64,000 bases of DNA from Capra hircus (Eukaryota; Chordata; Mammalia; Artiodactyla; Bovidae). The notes under the pieces were generated by a model. That model made no database searches. It had not been told where the DNA came from and saw only the letters and a list, made by a program, of their open reading frames with translations. Where the stretch lies: the NCBI RefSeq assembly GCF_001704415.2, contig NC_030826.1, positions 32,855,324-32,919,323 on the forward strand, written 5' to 3'. Of this stretch, positions 53,618 to 64,000 are shown one piece after another; the first letter of the stretch is position 1, and each line of letters starts with the position of its first letter. The translations under genes were made by a program, and so were the position numbers.

Positions 53618-54779
53618 AGCCCCCAGGGCAGGGACTCAGTCCAACAGGAGCAGGGAGAGGAGCCAGAGGAGGGAGGACCGAGAGGGAGGCTGTCAGAGAA
53701 ACAGGGACCATCACTGTCCCTAACTCTCCCTCTGGGACTTCCTGATCTTTGAGAGGCCACAGCCCCTGGTCCCGAAACGTTTGTGTTAATAGCACAACCC
53801 TTTCTCGACACAGCCTCCTGCCCAGCAGTTGATATTCACAGCAGATGAAAATGCAGTTTCCCGTGGGGGCAGGTCACTCCACCTCCCACGCAGAGTAGGA
53901 GCTCTCTGGGGAAGTCTTCGGAAAACCACGGGCCTATCAAAGTTTTTATTTTGCTGCCAGGACGACCAGGGCTCAGAAGGGGGAAGTGACTCTCTCAAGG
54001 TTCCAAGCTGTGGGCAGCACCTAGCCCTACATGCTGTTCCTCTTCAGTTCTCAGAATCCTTCAGGGTCTGTCTGTATTTTCAGTCTTAGTGTCTCTTAGG
54101 GGGTTCAGAGCCAGAGGGAGATACCTCGCTGGCGCCCAAGCTGCCCTGAGCCTGCAGCCCCACCAGGCCCCAGGCTGGGCGGGGAGTTCAGCTCCAAGCT
54201 CCACCTCACCCTCTAGGGGAGCGCTGAAACCACAGCCGCCATCACATGGTAGGGTGGGGCCCCAGTGTGGAGTGGGAGAAGGCCCTGCGCCCCCCATTGG
54301 GTGAGCAGAGAGAAGGGAAAAGAGCCCAAGGTGGGGAGAGTGGAGAGAACAGTGTGGGGAGAGGGCGCAGGGGGCAGAGCTCGGGGACTTGGGGACGGAA
54401 GTGGGGGGCATGAGTGGCAGGGTGGACAGTGGCTGGGCCTGGACCATCTTCCTTGCAGCTTCAGCCTCCGGAGTCGGGGGCGGGGGACGACGTGGGGGCA
54501 TCTTCCCACAGAAGCAGAGGAGGCGGGGGCTGTCCAGTCCTCACGACGCAGTGTTGAACCAGCATCTTTCTGCGCACCCCGGGGGCGTCTTTCCCATGCC
54601 ACTCATTTAACCTGGCTAAGGTCCCCACCCTCGCACCGTTCTGCCTCCCAGTCCACGGCTCCCAAGCCTCCGCAGCAACAGCTGTCCTGCCCAACAGCCC
54701 CTGCCCTGCCCCACCCCCAGCCTGGACACCCGCCCCACCATCTTCCCAGCGAGGTCAGGTGAAGGAGGGAGCCGGAGCC

Positions 54780-55420
54780 CCGCGGAGACCCTGGCTCAGG
54801 GATGGGCTAGCAAGAACCCCACTTGGGCTTCCTAGCCGCCACCCCCAGGCCTGGGGGTCCGGGCCCCTGGGACGCCCGCATCATCCCGGACTCACTAGCT
54901 CGGCGGAGGCAGCGCGAGACGCATCCGGCTTGGGGCTGCGGAGGAAGTGCAGCCGGGAGGGGCGCTGGCCGGCCGGGAGCCCTGAGAGCCGGCTGGGTCC
55001 CCCTGCGTGCCACCCGTTCAGCCCGCCTGGCTGCAGCCTGATCAGCGCTCTCGAGGGAGGACCCGCTGGCCGGGATACTGACCATTCGGACCGAAGGCCA
55101 CACCCTCTCTGGGGAGACACGCCCCGCCTCCCGCCCCGCCCCACCCCCACTGCCTGCCTTTGAGGCCCCCAGATGCCGAAGGTGGGGCAGTGGGAGGCCA
55201 CCCTTGGGTGCGGGGTCGTATTCGGAGGAGAGGGGAGCTGGCGGGCCCTTGGGTCAGCGAGGGACTCGGCCCCTACACACTGACCCCCACCCCTCCTCTT
55301 CCCCACCACTGGTCCCCCAGCGGCCATGTGGCTCAGACGGGGCAGGGAAAGCTGATGTGGACGCTCCCGGAGAGGAGGGACTCAGCCCAGCACCTGCCCC
55401 TGGAATGCACCCCACCACCC
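54780..55420 (-). promoter_or_regulatory. TRPV2: Likely TRPV2 promoter and non-coding exon 1 region
   Basis: GC-rich, CpG-containing block 1.5-2 kb upstream of exon 2. A possible exon 1 donor, GAGCTA|GTGAGT, ends at 54896 (-). The transcription start and exon 1 borders are not fixed by sequence. It is the nearest promoter-like DNA upstream of an exon that starts with a 3' splice site. Confidence 0.45.
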
Positions 55421-55975
55421 CGACCTCCCGACCTCCCGACCTCCTGGGACCTTTCCCCAGTCCCCCAGACCCGCAGCCTGTGGGCACCAGCCTTCCTTCC
55501 CTGAGCTAAAGGCGCTTCCAGCACCGGCCAGCAGGGGCGGCTATGCTTCTGAAATTAGACAACTCCCTTCCAAACCAGCCCCGGTCCAGACTGGTGACAG
55601 AGACACCATCCTAGTAAGTAGCCAGCCCTAGGTCATCTCCCTCTCCCTCACCCCTAAAATCCACCCCATCAGGAACCCCACACCCCTAAACCTCCCAATT
55701 TGTCCCTATCTCTGCCTGGTCCAAACCACTGTCTTTCCTGCCAGGGAGACCACAGCCACCTTCAGGCTGGTCTACCTGCTTCACTCCTGCCTGGCACCCC
55801 TCCCTAATCCATTCTCCTTACAGCAATGAGAGTGGTGTTTCAAAAATGAAAACCAGATCACCTTACTCCCTGGCTTAAACAACCCTCCATACTAAGCCTG
55901 TGCAGCAGGATACCCTTCTCCACACCCCATCTCTTATTGCAATCCTGCTGTTCACATGACATTCCAGTGTATACA
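55420..55975. other. Intergenic DNA upstream of TRPV2
   Basis: No gene recognised. About 55500-55545 holds a CCAGCAGGGGCGGC run resembling a weak CTCF site. Confidence 0.5.
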
Positions 55976-56178
55976 CCTGTGCTGTCCACTGTAAGGTCAC
56001 CAGCCACAGTGGCTATTTAAATATGTCAACTATAGTAAAATTAAATTAAGCATTCAGTTCTACAGTTACACATTTCAAATGCTCATAGTCACGTGTGGTT
56101 AGTGGCTACTATAGAGGACAGCACAGTTACAGAACTTTTCCATCATAGCAGAGAATTCTATTGGACAGTCCTGCTCTA
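55975..56178. mobile_element. Non-autonomous DNA transposon remnant (hAT-type, MER-like)
   Basis: Palindrome-like layout: CTGTCCACTG near the left, TTGGACAG near the right, and an inner GTGGCTATTTAAATATG mirrored by CACGTGTGGTTAGTGGCTAC. Fits the internally inverted MER-type hAT elements; exact family not assigned. Confidence 0.55.
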
Positions 56179-56276
56179 GACATTCTGAACACATTTCAGT
56201 CTCTCCAGTATACTAGTATACCATGCTCTCTACTGTTGCCTCCAAGTCTTTGCATAAGCTGTTGCAACTGTCAGGA

Positions 56277-56301
56277 ACACACACACACACACACACACAG
56301 A
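56277..56301. repeat. (AC)n microsatellite
   Basis: About 12 uninterrupted AC units. Confidence 0.95.
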
Positions 56302-56392
56302 GCCTTGCTTTAGCCAATTCCTACCTCTCTGTTTAAACATCACTTCCTTGGGTTGCCTTTCCTAGACCCTGGATTGGTTTGAGGGTCCCCTC

Positions 56393-56626
56393 TCTGTGTT
56401 CCATTAAGTGTTAGTTGCTCGGTTGTGTCCGACTCTTTGCAACACCATGGTCTGTAGCCCACCAGGCTCCTCTGTCCATGGGATTCTCCAGGCAAGAATA
56501 TTGAAGTGAGTTGCCATTTCCTTCTCCACAGGGGATTTTCCCACCCAGGGATTGAACTCAGGTCTCCCACATTGTGGGCAGATTCTTCACTGTCTGAGCC
56601 ACCAGGGAAGCCCCTGTGTTCCATGA
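56393..56626 (-). mobile_element. Bov-tA SINE with target-site duplication
   Basis: Complete reverse Bov-tA flanked by CTGTGTTCCAT on both sides. Confidence 0.92.
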
Positions 56627-56699
56627 TACTGTGCATTTCTCTGATAGTAACTCATTGTCCATTATGGTTAACATTTATTTGTCTGGCCTCATCTTTAAT

Positions 56700-56905
56700 A
56701 ATAACAAGGGCCTCCTGAGCAGTTACTATATGCCGGATACTGCTCAGTGCTTTGCATGTAATTCTCAGAGCAACCTTATTTCACAGATTAGGAGCTGAGG
56801 CTGGGCAAGACTGGACACACTATCCAAGGCCACAAAGCTGGGAGGTGACAGAGCAAGTATTTGAATCTGGAGCCATGCCTTTATACACCAAGCTCTCCAA
56901 GAGGT
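56700..56905. mobile_element. MIR SINE remnant
   Basis: Reversed core-SINE features: GAGCAGTTACTATATGCCGG, TGCTTTGCATGTAATTCTCA, ATTAGGAGCTGAGGCTGGGC. Confidence 0.6.
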
Positions 56906-57124
56906 GAGAGCTTGCTTATTTTGCTGTATCCTCAGCACCTAGCACAGTGCCCAACCCCAGGTGGTGCTCAAGAAACCTTTGAATTATGATTGTAATGCAG
57001 AGGACATTACTGCGCTGTTGGGAGAAAAGTAAAGAGTAAGTGGAGACTCTCAAGTCCTTCAGTGACAGTTGGGTAGACAACCCTAATTGCAAATCAAGTT
57101 TATAAAAAGTCCTCAGATTATCAA

Positions 57125-57800
57125 TCATCAGGAAAATGCAAATGAGATACCACTTGACACCACTAGGATAGCTATAGTTAAAAAGACAGATTATACACTA
57201 CCTTTAAATCAACTAGAATACAATAAAATTTTTTAAAAGACAGATAATGATATGTATTGGTGAGGATATGGAGAAGTCGGAACCCTCATACACTGCTGGC
57301 AAATTATACAGTGGTGCTGCCGCTTTGGAAAACAGTCTGCTTGTTCCTCAAAAAAATTAAACATAGAATTACCATATGACCCAGAAATTCCACTCATGGA
57401 TATATACTCAAAAGAAATGAGAAATGTCTAGAATAGGAGACTCTCTGGAGATAGAAAGGAGATTGGTGGTTGCCTATGGAGATAGAAAGTAGATCCCTAC
57501 AGATTTGGGGAGTAATGGGGAACTGAAGGGTACAGAGCTTGTTTGTTTGTTTGGCTGTGCCTATGTGTAACTTTTGAGGATCTTAGTTCCCCAACCAGGA
57601 ATTGAATCTGGGCCACAGCAGTGAAAGCACTGAATCTTAAATACGAGACCACCAGGGAATTCCCAGTACAGGGCTTCTTTGGGAGGAGAGGGTGATGAAA
57701 GGATTCTAAATTTGACTGTGATGATGGTTGTAGATATGCCAAAAACCATTGAATTGTACACTTTATGTTGGCAAACTATACGTGAATTTTATCTTTTTAA
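57125..57800 (+). mobile_element. Old L1 3' fragment split by a CHR SINE
   Basis: L1 end sequence (AATGCAAATGAGATACCACT, TTACCATATGACCCAGAAAT, GGTTGTAGATATGCCAAAAA) lies on both sides of the SINE at 57537-57665, so the SINE is the younger insertion. Confidence 0.75.
57537..57665 (-). mobile_element. CHR-type SINE nested in L1
   Basis: Reverse head at the right (GAGACCACCAGGGAATTCCC), with TTAGTTCCCCAACCAGGAAT. Confidence 0.78.
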
Positions 57801-58930
57801 AAAGAGGTCCTCTGAGCAGACTGCCTGTGTTTTTAGTCAGAAATGAATCAAGCAGAGAAACACAGCTTTCTCAGTCCCAATGCCACTGAACTCATATTTG
57901 AAGAAGCTTCATCCAGTCCAGTTTCCATGGGAGGAAAATCTCCCCCAAGCCGTCTTTATATTTAGCCTTTCCATATGTTTCAATTCCATGTGTTACACTT
58001 AGTAACTTTTTATAAAGACATGTTTTTTCACTTGAATTTGTTTTCAGAATCAATTTTAAGGAAGACAAGTGATTCAAAGCAAGTTCAGCAGAGATATTCT
58101 TTGGAGAGGGTGGGAAGGCAACTGCCTTTTCGATGTGTATCATTTGAACTATTTGAGTTTTTCACCACTGACTTAAAAAACCAAAAAAGGGCATCTCTTG
58201 CAAAGCTAAAAAAGAAAAAAAAAAGACACAAACCCAGCTCAATTGTGCAAGAAGTGTCTAAAGCCTGTGTGTAATTAATGTAAATTATGAAGAGACGTGG
58301 GAAAGAGAAGTACAGAGTGGGAAGGCAAGAGCTGCTCTGGCCTTGGAGAGAAGGAAAGGTGGAACTTGGGGGAAGTGAGTGCACAAACCAGAGCCTGCTC
58401 CTTTGCTTCCCAAGACTTGGTCCAGAGCCTGGGCTGGGCCGGTGTCTTGGCTTGGAGCCTCTCTGAGCAACTCTGTGTCTGAGACTGGCAGAGAGGTAGA
58501 AATAAGCCAATTTAGGAGGCTGAACAGGCTTCCTGGAACAAGGGAGGAGACTGGAGTTGAGCAGGCTGGTAATGGAAGAGAAAAATACTAGTTGAGGTAG
58601 CTAGGAAGGCCAAGAGTGCCTCTTGCAGGAGGGAAGTCCTGCGAAGTTCTGTGAGTGTGGGTGCAGTCTGCCTGGCCTGGGAGATCCTTGCTCTAAGCAG
58701 ATGCAAGCTGCCCCTTCTCACGTGGTCTCTGCACTACATCCCATACCCCCACCCCCGGGACCACAGCTCAGCCTGGCCCAGATATGGGGCCTATTTCCCA
58801 GGACCCAGAATAGCCACAGCCAGGCCCCGGGCCAAATCTGGGAGCCCAATTCACAGCCTCTGGGGAATTTTCTGGACCTTGGGCTGGGTCTGGGCCCGTT
58901 CTCAACAACCCTCAGCTACTGGCTTATGGA
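57800..58930. other. Unassigned intergenic DNA
   Basis: No exon with splice context or similarity seen on either strand, and no clear repeat. Confidence 0.5.
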
Positions 58931-59345
58931 TGTCTGATTTTTGTGTGTATGTGTAATAAAGTTTTATTAAAGTATAAAGGAGATAGAGAAAGCTTCTGAC
59001 ATAGGCATCAGAAGGGGGCAGAAAGAGTACCCCCTGCTAATCTTCAGCTGGATGTTATATAGTCAGAAAACGTGTTCGCTAAGAAAACAAAGAACTAGAG
59101 CTCTAAACATCCTTACATTGTCCTGAAGAATCCCGGACGAGGCCCCAAGATGAAAGGTTGTTGTTGAATTACGATGCAGGGATTCTTGGCCCCAAAGGAG
59201 AAGAATTCAGTTCGGGGCCAGAGACAAGGCTTGATCACTCAGAGCTTTTGTGTAATAAAGTTTTATTAAAGTATAAAGGAAATAGAAAAAGCTTCTGACA
59301 TAGGCATCAGAAGGGGGCAGAAAGAGTACCCCGGATGTCCGATTT
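58930..59345 (+). mobile_element. LTR-like element with internal direct repeat
   Basis: Two copies of about 88 bp (58945-59033 and 59248-59332), each with GTGTAATAAAGTTTTATTAA (an AATAAA signal, as in an LTR R region) and TCTGACATAGGCATCAGAAG. They are 300 bp apart and about 95% alike by eye. GGATGTCTGATTT and GGATGTCCGATTT lie at the outer edges. Resembles a ruminant endogenous retrovirus LTR; class not established and no coding content. Confidence 0.55.
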
Positions 59346-59689
59346 TACTACTACAAAGACCAGAAGGGAAGGATATTCTGCCGTCTGGGAGACAGGAGAA
59401 AGGGGAGTGGAGAGGTGGAGTCGAGGTAAAGATGGGGCAGACAGAGAAAACGGTGCTCAAAGGGGTTACAAAGTCAAGGCCGGTAAGAGAGACACAGCCT
59501 GAGACCAGAGATCCAGACAGTCTGGCCAGAACCAGCGACAGCGATAGGAGAAAGACCAGACACAGGCAGAGTCAGACTGGGCCAAGGAAGCATCAGATAG
59601 CCTGACTGAGGCAAAGGATGACCCAGGGTGCGTCCAAGGTCGAGCCGAAAAATACGCGATAGAGCACGGAGGGGTGAAGGCGAATCAGG

Positions 59690-60260
59690 AGACCAAGCAG
59701 GAAGATGCAAAGGGCCTCCCGTTACGTCTCAGCCATCCATACCCGGGACGCCTCCGCAGTGCGCCTCAGCCACGCCCACACCCACGACTCCTCCCCTCCG
59801 CGCCTCAACCACGCCCACACCCACGACTCCTCCCCTCCGCGCCTCAACCACACCCATATCGCGCGGAGGCTCGGCTCCGCGCCTCAACACCCGCCTCACA
59901 CACACCCAGGAGTTCCCCCGCGCCCGCCCCAGTTAGCGTCACCTCCGGCGCCTGTCCAGATGAGGGCCTGCCCTTTTCCCCACGCGCCGTAGGACGCAAG
60001 TGTCCGCGGTTCCCTGGGGCTCCCAAGGAAGGAAGCGGTAGGAGCGCGGCAGTGCCTCCCAGTCGACGCCTCACTCCCCTCCTCAGTCACAGCACAGCGA
60101 GGGAGTTGGGGCGTCCAGGCTGGGGCTCCTGCTTCTCTCCAGGGGAGCGGGTGTGCGCCCGCGGTGTGGTGCACCCAGGGCTGGGGAGGCACCTGCCTCG
60201 CACTCTGGACGCGGGTAAGGTTGGAAACGCGCTCTCGAGCCGGGCCTTCACAGCATTTTC
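59690..60260. promoter_or_regulatory. Orphan CpG-island-like block
   Basis: CpG-dense DNA about 4.5 kb upstream of the inferred TRPV2 promoter, with GC boxes and CACCC boxes. A splice-donor-like GACGCGG|GTAAGG at 60207-60219 on the + strand could end a first exon. No coding frame is supported. It could be a distal or alternative promoter, or that of an unannotated non-coding RNA. Confidence 0.45.
59750..59860. repeat. 39-bp minisatellite (2 full units plus part)
   Basis: Unit starts GCGCCTCAGCCACGCCCACA and runs through CCACGACTCCTCCCCTCC, repeated with one change (CAGCC to CAACC) and then a degenerate third unit. Each unit holds CACGCCCACACCC, a KLF/Sp-type CACCC box. Confidence 0.88.
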
Positions 60261-60400
60261 TTTTTCACTCCTGACCACAACCACCTTGGGAGCTAGATCT
60301 GTGGTCTCCATTCAGAGAAGGGATCCAAACATGAACTGGCTTGCTCTGGATCACAGCATAGTTCGCAAGTGACGGTGGTGGGATTTGAACACAGGCAGTC
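60255..60400. mobile_element. MIR SINE remnant
   Basis: Reversed MIR features: TTCAGAGAAGGGATCCAAAC, GTGGTGGGATTTGAACACAG. Confidence 0.6.
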
Positions 60401-60439
60401 TCGCCATCTTTTGCCTTCCCATCTCTCTCTCTCTCTTTT

Positions 60440-60780
60440 TATTTCTTTTTTCCACTAAGTCACAAAGGTTTATTGTATAACTTACACCCTTAAAATTTTT
60501 AATGTGCTTGGTAATTTTTAAGAATGTACACACTTTTAAAGCTAACAGTTCTAGAATTTTGACAAAAGTATATACGCATATGACCATCACAGTGGTCAAG
60601 ATACAGAACGTTGTCATCACCCCAAAGTGTGCTCTGGTGCTCCTTTGCCAGCCCCTCCTTCACTGCCATATTCTGATAACCAAGGAGGATTTCCGTTCTC
60701 GCAGCCTTGGTTTCCAGAACGTCACATAAATGGAATCACGTACTGTGTAATCCTGACGTCTTCTAAGGTACCACGTCACA
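60440..60780. mobile_element. Old L1 (L1M-type) fragment
   Basis: Matches the same L1 region as at 13527 and 18612: GAATTTTGACAAAAGTATAT, ATGACCATCACAGTGGTCAA, AAATGGAATCACGTACTGTG. Confidence 0.6.
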
Positions 60781-60911
60781 TGTCTTGCTCTTGCTGCAGT
60801 TCCCCATGGCAGTGTCTGACACCCCTCCCAGGTCCCTGGACTTTGAGGAGAGTTTGTTCTCACTGCCTGGGGCTGCTGCAAGCCTGGAAAAGGAAGGATG
60901 TTGTGAAGGTG

Positions 60912-61240
60912 TCTTAGTCCATTCAGGCTGCTACCGCAGACAGGGTAGCTTATAAACAATAGAAGTTTATTCCTCTTAGTTCTGGAAACTGGGAGTTCAA
61001 GTCAAGTCCCCAGCATGGTCACACTGGGGAGGCCCTCTTCCTGGATGCAGCCAGCTCCTCTTCCTGGTGTCCTCATCCTAACCTGCGGGGTCTCCTTTGT
61101 AGGGGCACTGATACCATTCATGAGGGCTCCATCCTCCTGAACTAAGCACTTACCAAAGCCCCCCCTTCTAATACCATCATATTGGACATTAAAATTTTGA
61201 CCTGGGCCTGGGGGCACACAAATATTCAGACCATAGCAGA
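60912..61240 (-). mobile_element. MLT1 LTR (ERVL-MaLR)
   Basis: Near full-length reversed LTR from TGTCTTAGTCCATTCAGGCT to ATATTCAGACCATAGCA. Non-coding relic. Confidence 0.8.
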
Positions 61241-61890
61241 AGAAATGACAAGGTGACTCAGGAACCAGGGACAGGAGCTCAGAACAAGACAGAACATTTC
61301 AGAAATAACACTCACATTTAGACTTTATTGGGTAAGTCATGGAGAGTGATTTAGATTTGAATGTGAGACCCTCCCTCAGACCCTCATAGTGCCCTAGGGG
61401 CTGCCTCTTTGCTAAGAAACCATCTCAGAGGAGAAAGGTTGTTGGCCAGAAAGGCTGTGTCCAGGCCAGCATGGCTTGCAAGCGGCCCTTAGTTCCAGAG
61501 AGTTGGAGAGAGAACAGGAAAGCTTATGCATCAGAGTTTCTTTTGGCTCCCTGCATTGTCTCCTTTGGTCACAGGTCTACTTTTTCTCTTTGCTCTTTGG
61601 AGAACTCTGCCTTTCATGAGAGAGGCTTTCCTTGAATGTCTTGCACCAAGAAGCTAGCTGTGTGGATGGGGCTTCACTGAGCACCCCCGAGTTTAGCAGA
61701 CAGGTGTCTGCTTCATTGCCCCTCTCCCCAGCTCAGCAGGGTCTTCTTTATACTTATGTCCTTGGGGCACTAGGAGGTCTCAGCTTCTCTACTGAGTTAC
61801 ACATGGTCATCCACCAATCCTGGGCCAAACACTGCTGGCCGTGCCCTGCCTGGTTTCCCCTCCCACTCTCTCTGTCCGTGTTGACATACT
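61240..61890. other. Unassigned intergenic DNA
   Basis: No gene or clear repeat recognised. Confidence 0.5.
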
Positions 61891-61892
61891 TT

Positions 61893-62135
61893 TAAAAAAT
61901 TGATTTATTTTTGGCTGCACTGGAGCTTCCTTGATGTGTGTGCGCTTTCCCTAATTGCAGTGGGTGAGCTCATTGCGGCGACTTCTCTGATTGCTGAGCC
62001 CTGGGTCTAGGGCTTACAGACTCAGTAGTTGTGGCGCATGGGCTTAATTGCCCCAAAGCCTATGGAACCTTCTGGGTTGGCAGGCACATTCTTAACCAGT
62101 GGACCATCTGGGGAGTCCTGCACCTTTTTTTTTTT
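61893..62135 (-). mobile_element. CHR-type SINE
   Basis: Reverse CHR: TTTATTTTTGGCTGCACTGG, GACTCAGTAGTTGTGGCGCA, ending TGGGGAGTCCTGC. Confidence 0.82.
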
Positions 62136-63115
62136 TTAATCTTCTATGATCACTTTAGAAGGATTTGGAAAGAAACCATTTTAATACTGGAAGACCAACC
62201 ATGACTGTGATGTATTATGTCTGTTTTCAAGACAATCTGGAGTCATCCCCATGTCCTCACCCTCCAAAAACAAAGACGTTGAAATTGAGGAAATGTGCAG
62301 ACCACGTTTTGGAGGTGTTCATGATATAAGGAAGCAGGTAGTACCTGGAAGGAGATGTGGAGTCAAGGTAGGAGGGATTAAGTGTTTAAAGATCAGCTAT
62401 CCGTGTAGTGACAGATTCTGTTTATACGCTAATGAATGATCCAACAATGGTCAATGCAGGGGAAGGGTACCTGCACCAACAGAGACCTCGAGAAGGTCAG
62501 AGGGTGGCCCCAGTGAAGGGACTCACCTGTTCATGTAGTGAGAAAAGAAGGCAAAGTGGGTCCAAGTGCAGACAGGTTTCAGGTCAAGGGTGGGAAAGTC
62601 CAACGGCCTGTGTTTTCTCTAAGAAACGTTAAGTCAAGGCCACCATCTGGGAATGAGGGTGTGGGAAGTTTGAAGAAATAGAACCTATTAGCTCTCAGAG
62701 AAATAGAGAAGGACTTGAGTTTTGTTAACATTAATTTAAAATGAAACCAGTCAACTTGAGTGTGTGGTACACTCCCCTGGAAGATGGGTGCAGACAAGGG
62801 GAAGACAGGTGCAGAACTCTTCCAGGATTGGGGTTTTACTAGGTGACTAGGAAGGAGGAAGAGGTGTGTTTCCAAGGGTGGGGTTATATGGAGGAATCAG
62901 ACCCTCTCCTACCTCCCCACCATCCAGACATCGGGAATGCGCAGCAGCTCCTAGGACCCTGGATACTCCAAAGCTCAAGGGGTTCCCGGCCTCTCTTAAA
63001 AATAAGCCAGAAACCACATGACAGCTGGTGCACAAAACTGCCTGAGCCTGAGAAACAGGGAAAATGTCAGAGAAGGAAAAAGATGAAAGACGCTCTCCAA
63101 AGGCTGAAATAGGGG
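62135..63115. other. Unassigned intergenic DNA
   Basis: No supportable gene on either strand, and no clear repeat. Confidence 0.5.
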
Positions 63116-63117
63116 GC

Positions 63118-63300
63118 ATTGCTCATGGATTGTAACCACCAGGCTTCTCTGTCCATGGGATTCTCTAGGCAGGAAACTGGAGTGGGTAGCCATGCCCTCT
63201 TCCAAGGAGATCTTCCTGACCCAGGGATCAAACCCACATCTCTTATGTCTCCTGCATTGACAGGCAGGTTCTTTACCACCTGTTCCACGTGGGAAGCATG
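63118..63300 (-). mobile_element. Bov-tA SINE
   Basis: Reverse Bov-tA, left end shortened (CCACCAGGCTTCTCTGTCCA to GACAGGCAGGTTCTTTACCA). Confidence 0.87.
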
Positions 63301-63469
63301 AAGGAACCTCAAGCTGACCCTGCCAAATTAAGGGGCTCTCCTGCCAGGGGCTGGAATGGGGCTCTGAGTTCATGTCTGTACCTCAAACTTGCAGATGTGC
63401 AAAGGCCTCTCCTTGGTATCTATGCAGCTCTGAACTCACACGTGCCATAGTTTAATTCTGACTTTATTA

Positions 63470-63600
63470 TTTTTTAATTATTTATTTTAATTGGAGGCTA
63501 ATCACTTTACAATATTGTAGTGTTTTGCCATACATTGACATGAATCAGCCATGGGTGTACATGTGTCCCCCATCCTGAACTCCCCTCCCACCTCCCTCCT
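63470..63600 (-). mobile_element. Ruminant L1 3' end
   Basis: AATTGGAGGCTAATCACTTT, CATTGACATGAATCAGCCAT and CTCCCCTCCCACCTCCCTCC are typical of the bovine L1 terminus. Family and strand are from memory. Confidence 0.65.
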
Positions 63601-63611
63601 GACTTTATTAT

Positions 63612-63927
63612 TTTTTAAATTTTATTCATTTATTTATTTTTGGCTGCACTGGGTCTTCGTTGCTGTGCACAGGGCTTTCTCTAGTTGCAGTGAGCAGGGT
63701 CTGCTCTCTGGTTGTGGTGCACGGGCTTCTCATTGCACTGGCTTCTCTTGTCGCAGAGCGGGGGCCGTAGGTGTGAGGGCTTCAGGGGCTGTGGTGCACA
63801 AGCTTAGTTACCCCAAGGCATGTGGAATCTCCCTGGACCAGGGACTGAACCTGTGTCCCCTGCGTCCCCTGTCTCTTTTTCTTTAGGCAGGTGAATTCTT
63901 AACCACTGGACTACTGGCGAAGTCCTA
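63612..63927 (-). mobile_element. CHR-type SINE
   Basis: Near full-length reverse CHR (TTTATTTTTGGCTGCACTGG to AACCACTGGACTACTGGCGA), directly after the L1 end. Confidence 0.85.
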
Positions 63928-64000
63928 ATTCTGACTTTGAGGGTTGGTTTTATGGAAATATTTCTTCTTTTTCTTTGCTGTTAGCTATATATATAATTTT

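Noticed and set aside
54061..54602. - strand Pro/Ser-rich frames as TRPV2 upstream coding exons
   Set aside because: TRPV2 starts in exon 2 at 53270 with the family's N-terminus, and an acceptor lies 37 nt upstream. These frames have no similarity to TRPV proteins.
59628..60372. 232-codon + strand frame as a new protein gene
   Set aside because: Its repeated PHPRLLPSAPQPRPH-like units are the minisatellite translated. Another frame and the opposite strand are equally open.
1..64000. CRISPR arrays, bacterial operons, phage or integron content
   Set aside because: The window is mammalian nuclear DNA. Repeats are SINE, LINE, LTR, microsatellite and minisatellite types only.

Overview
The window is nuclear genomic DNA from a ruminant, most likely a bovid (Bos or a close relative). 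The evidence is a dense set of Bov-tA and Bov-A2 SINEs, 3' ends of BovB (RTE) LINEs, cetartiodactyl CHR-type tRNA-derived SINEs and ruminant L1 3' ends, lying between intron-containing vertebrate genes. The gene order LRRC75A - SNHG29 - TRPV2 matches human 17p11.2, read in reverse. The corresponding cattle chromosome is expected to be BTA19; that is knowledge, not something the sequence shows.

Layout. (1) 1-32859, + strand: LRRC75A. The window begins exactly at its ATG, so promoter and 5'UTR lie outside. Four coding exons (1-252, 22580-22708, 30491-30606, 32319-32859) join in frame to 345 codons plus stop. Intron 1 (22.3 kb) is mostly SINE, LINE and old LTR debris. (2) About 34205-36350, - strand: the non-coding snoRNA host gene SNHG29 (LRRC75A-AS1), convergent with LRRC75A. 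Its introns carry SNORD49B, SNORD49A and SNORD65, each ending about 70-85 nt from a 3' splice site. A CpG island at about 36.0-36.9 kb is its promoter. (3) About 37650-55100, - strand: TRPV2, with 14 coding exons rebuilt from splice sites and protein similarity. They join in frame to 754 codons plus stop. A canonical polyadenylation signal lies about 65 nt past the stop. A non-coding first exon and GC-rich promoter are inferred near 54.8-55.4 kb. (4) 55.5-64 kb: intergenic DNA upstream of TRPV2. It holds SINEs, L1, a MaLR LTR, a DNA-transposon remnant, an internally duplicated LTR-like element, and a GC-rich CpG-island-like block with a 39-bp minisatellite (59.7-60.25 kb).

No gene in the window looks broken. 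SNHG29 and TRPV2 share orientation, the SNHG29 promoter lying just beyond the TRPV2 3' end; LRRC75A and SNHG29 point at each other. I found no new gene system. The observations most worth checking are a GC-AG intron in TRPV2, the paired SNORD49 guides, a near-perfect CTCF motif beside a BovB insertion, the duplicated LTR element and the orphan CpG island. All coordinates come from reading by eye. Exon boundaries supported by both splice sites and protein similarity should be exact; repeat edges are approximate.
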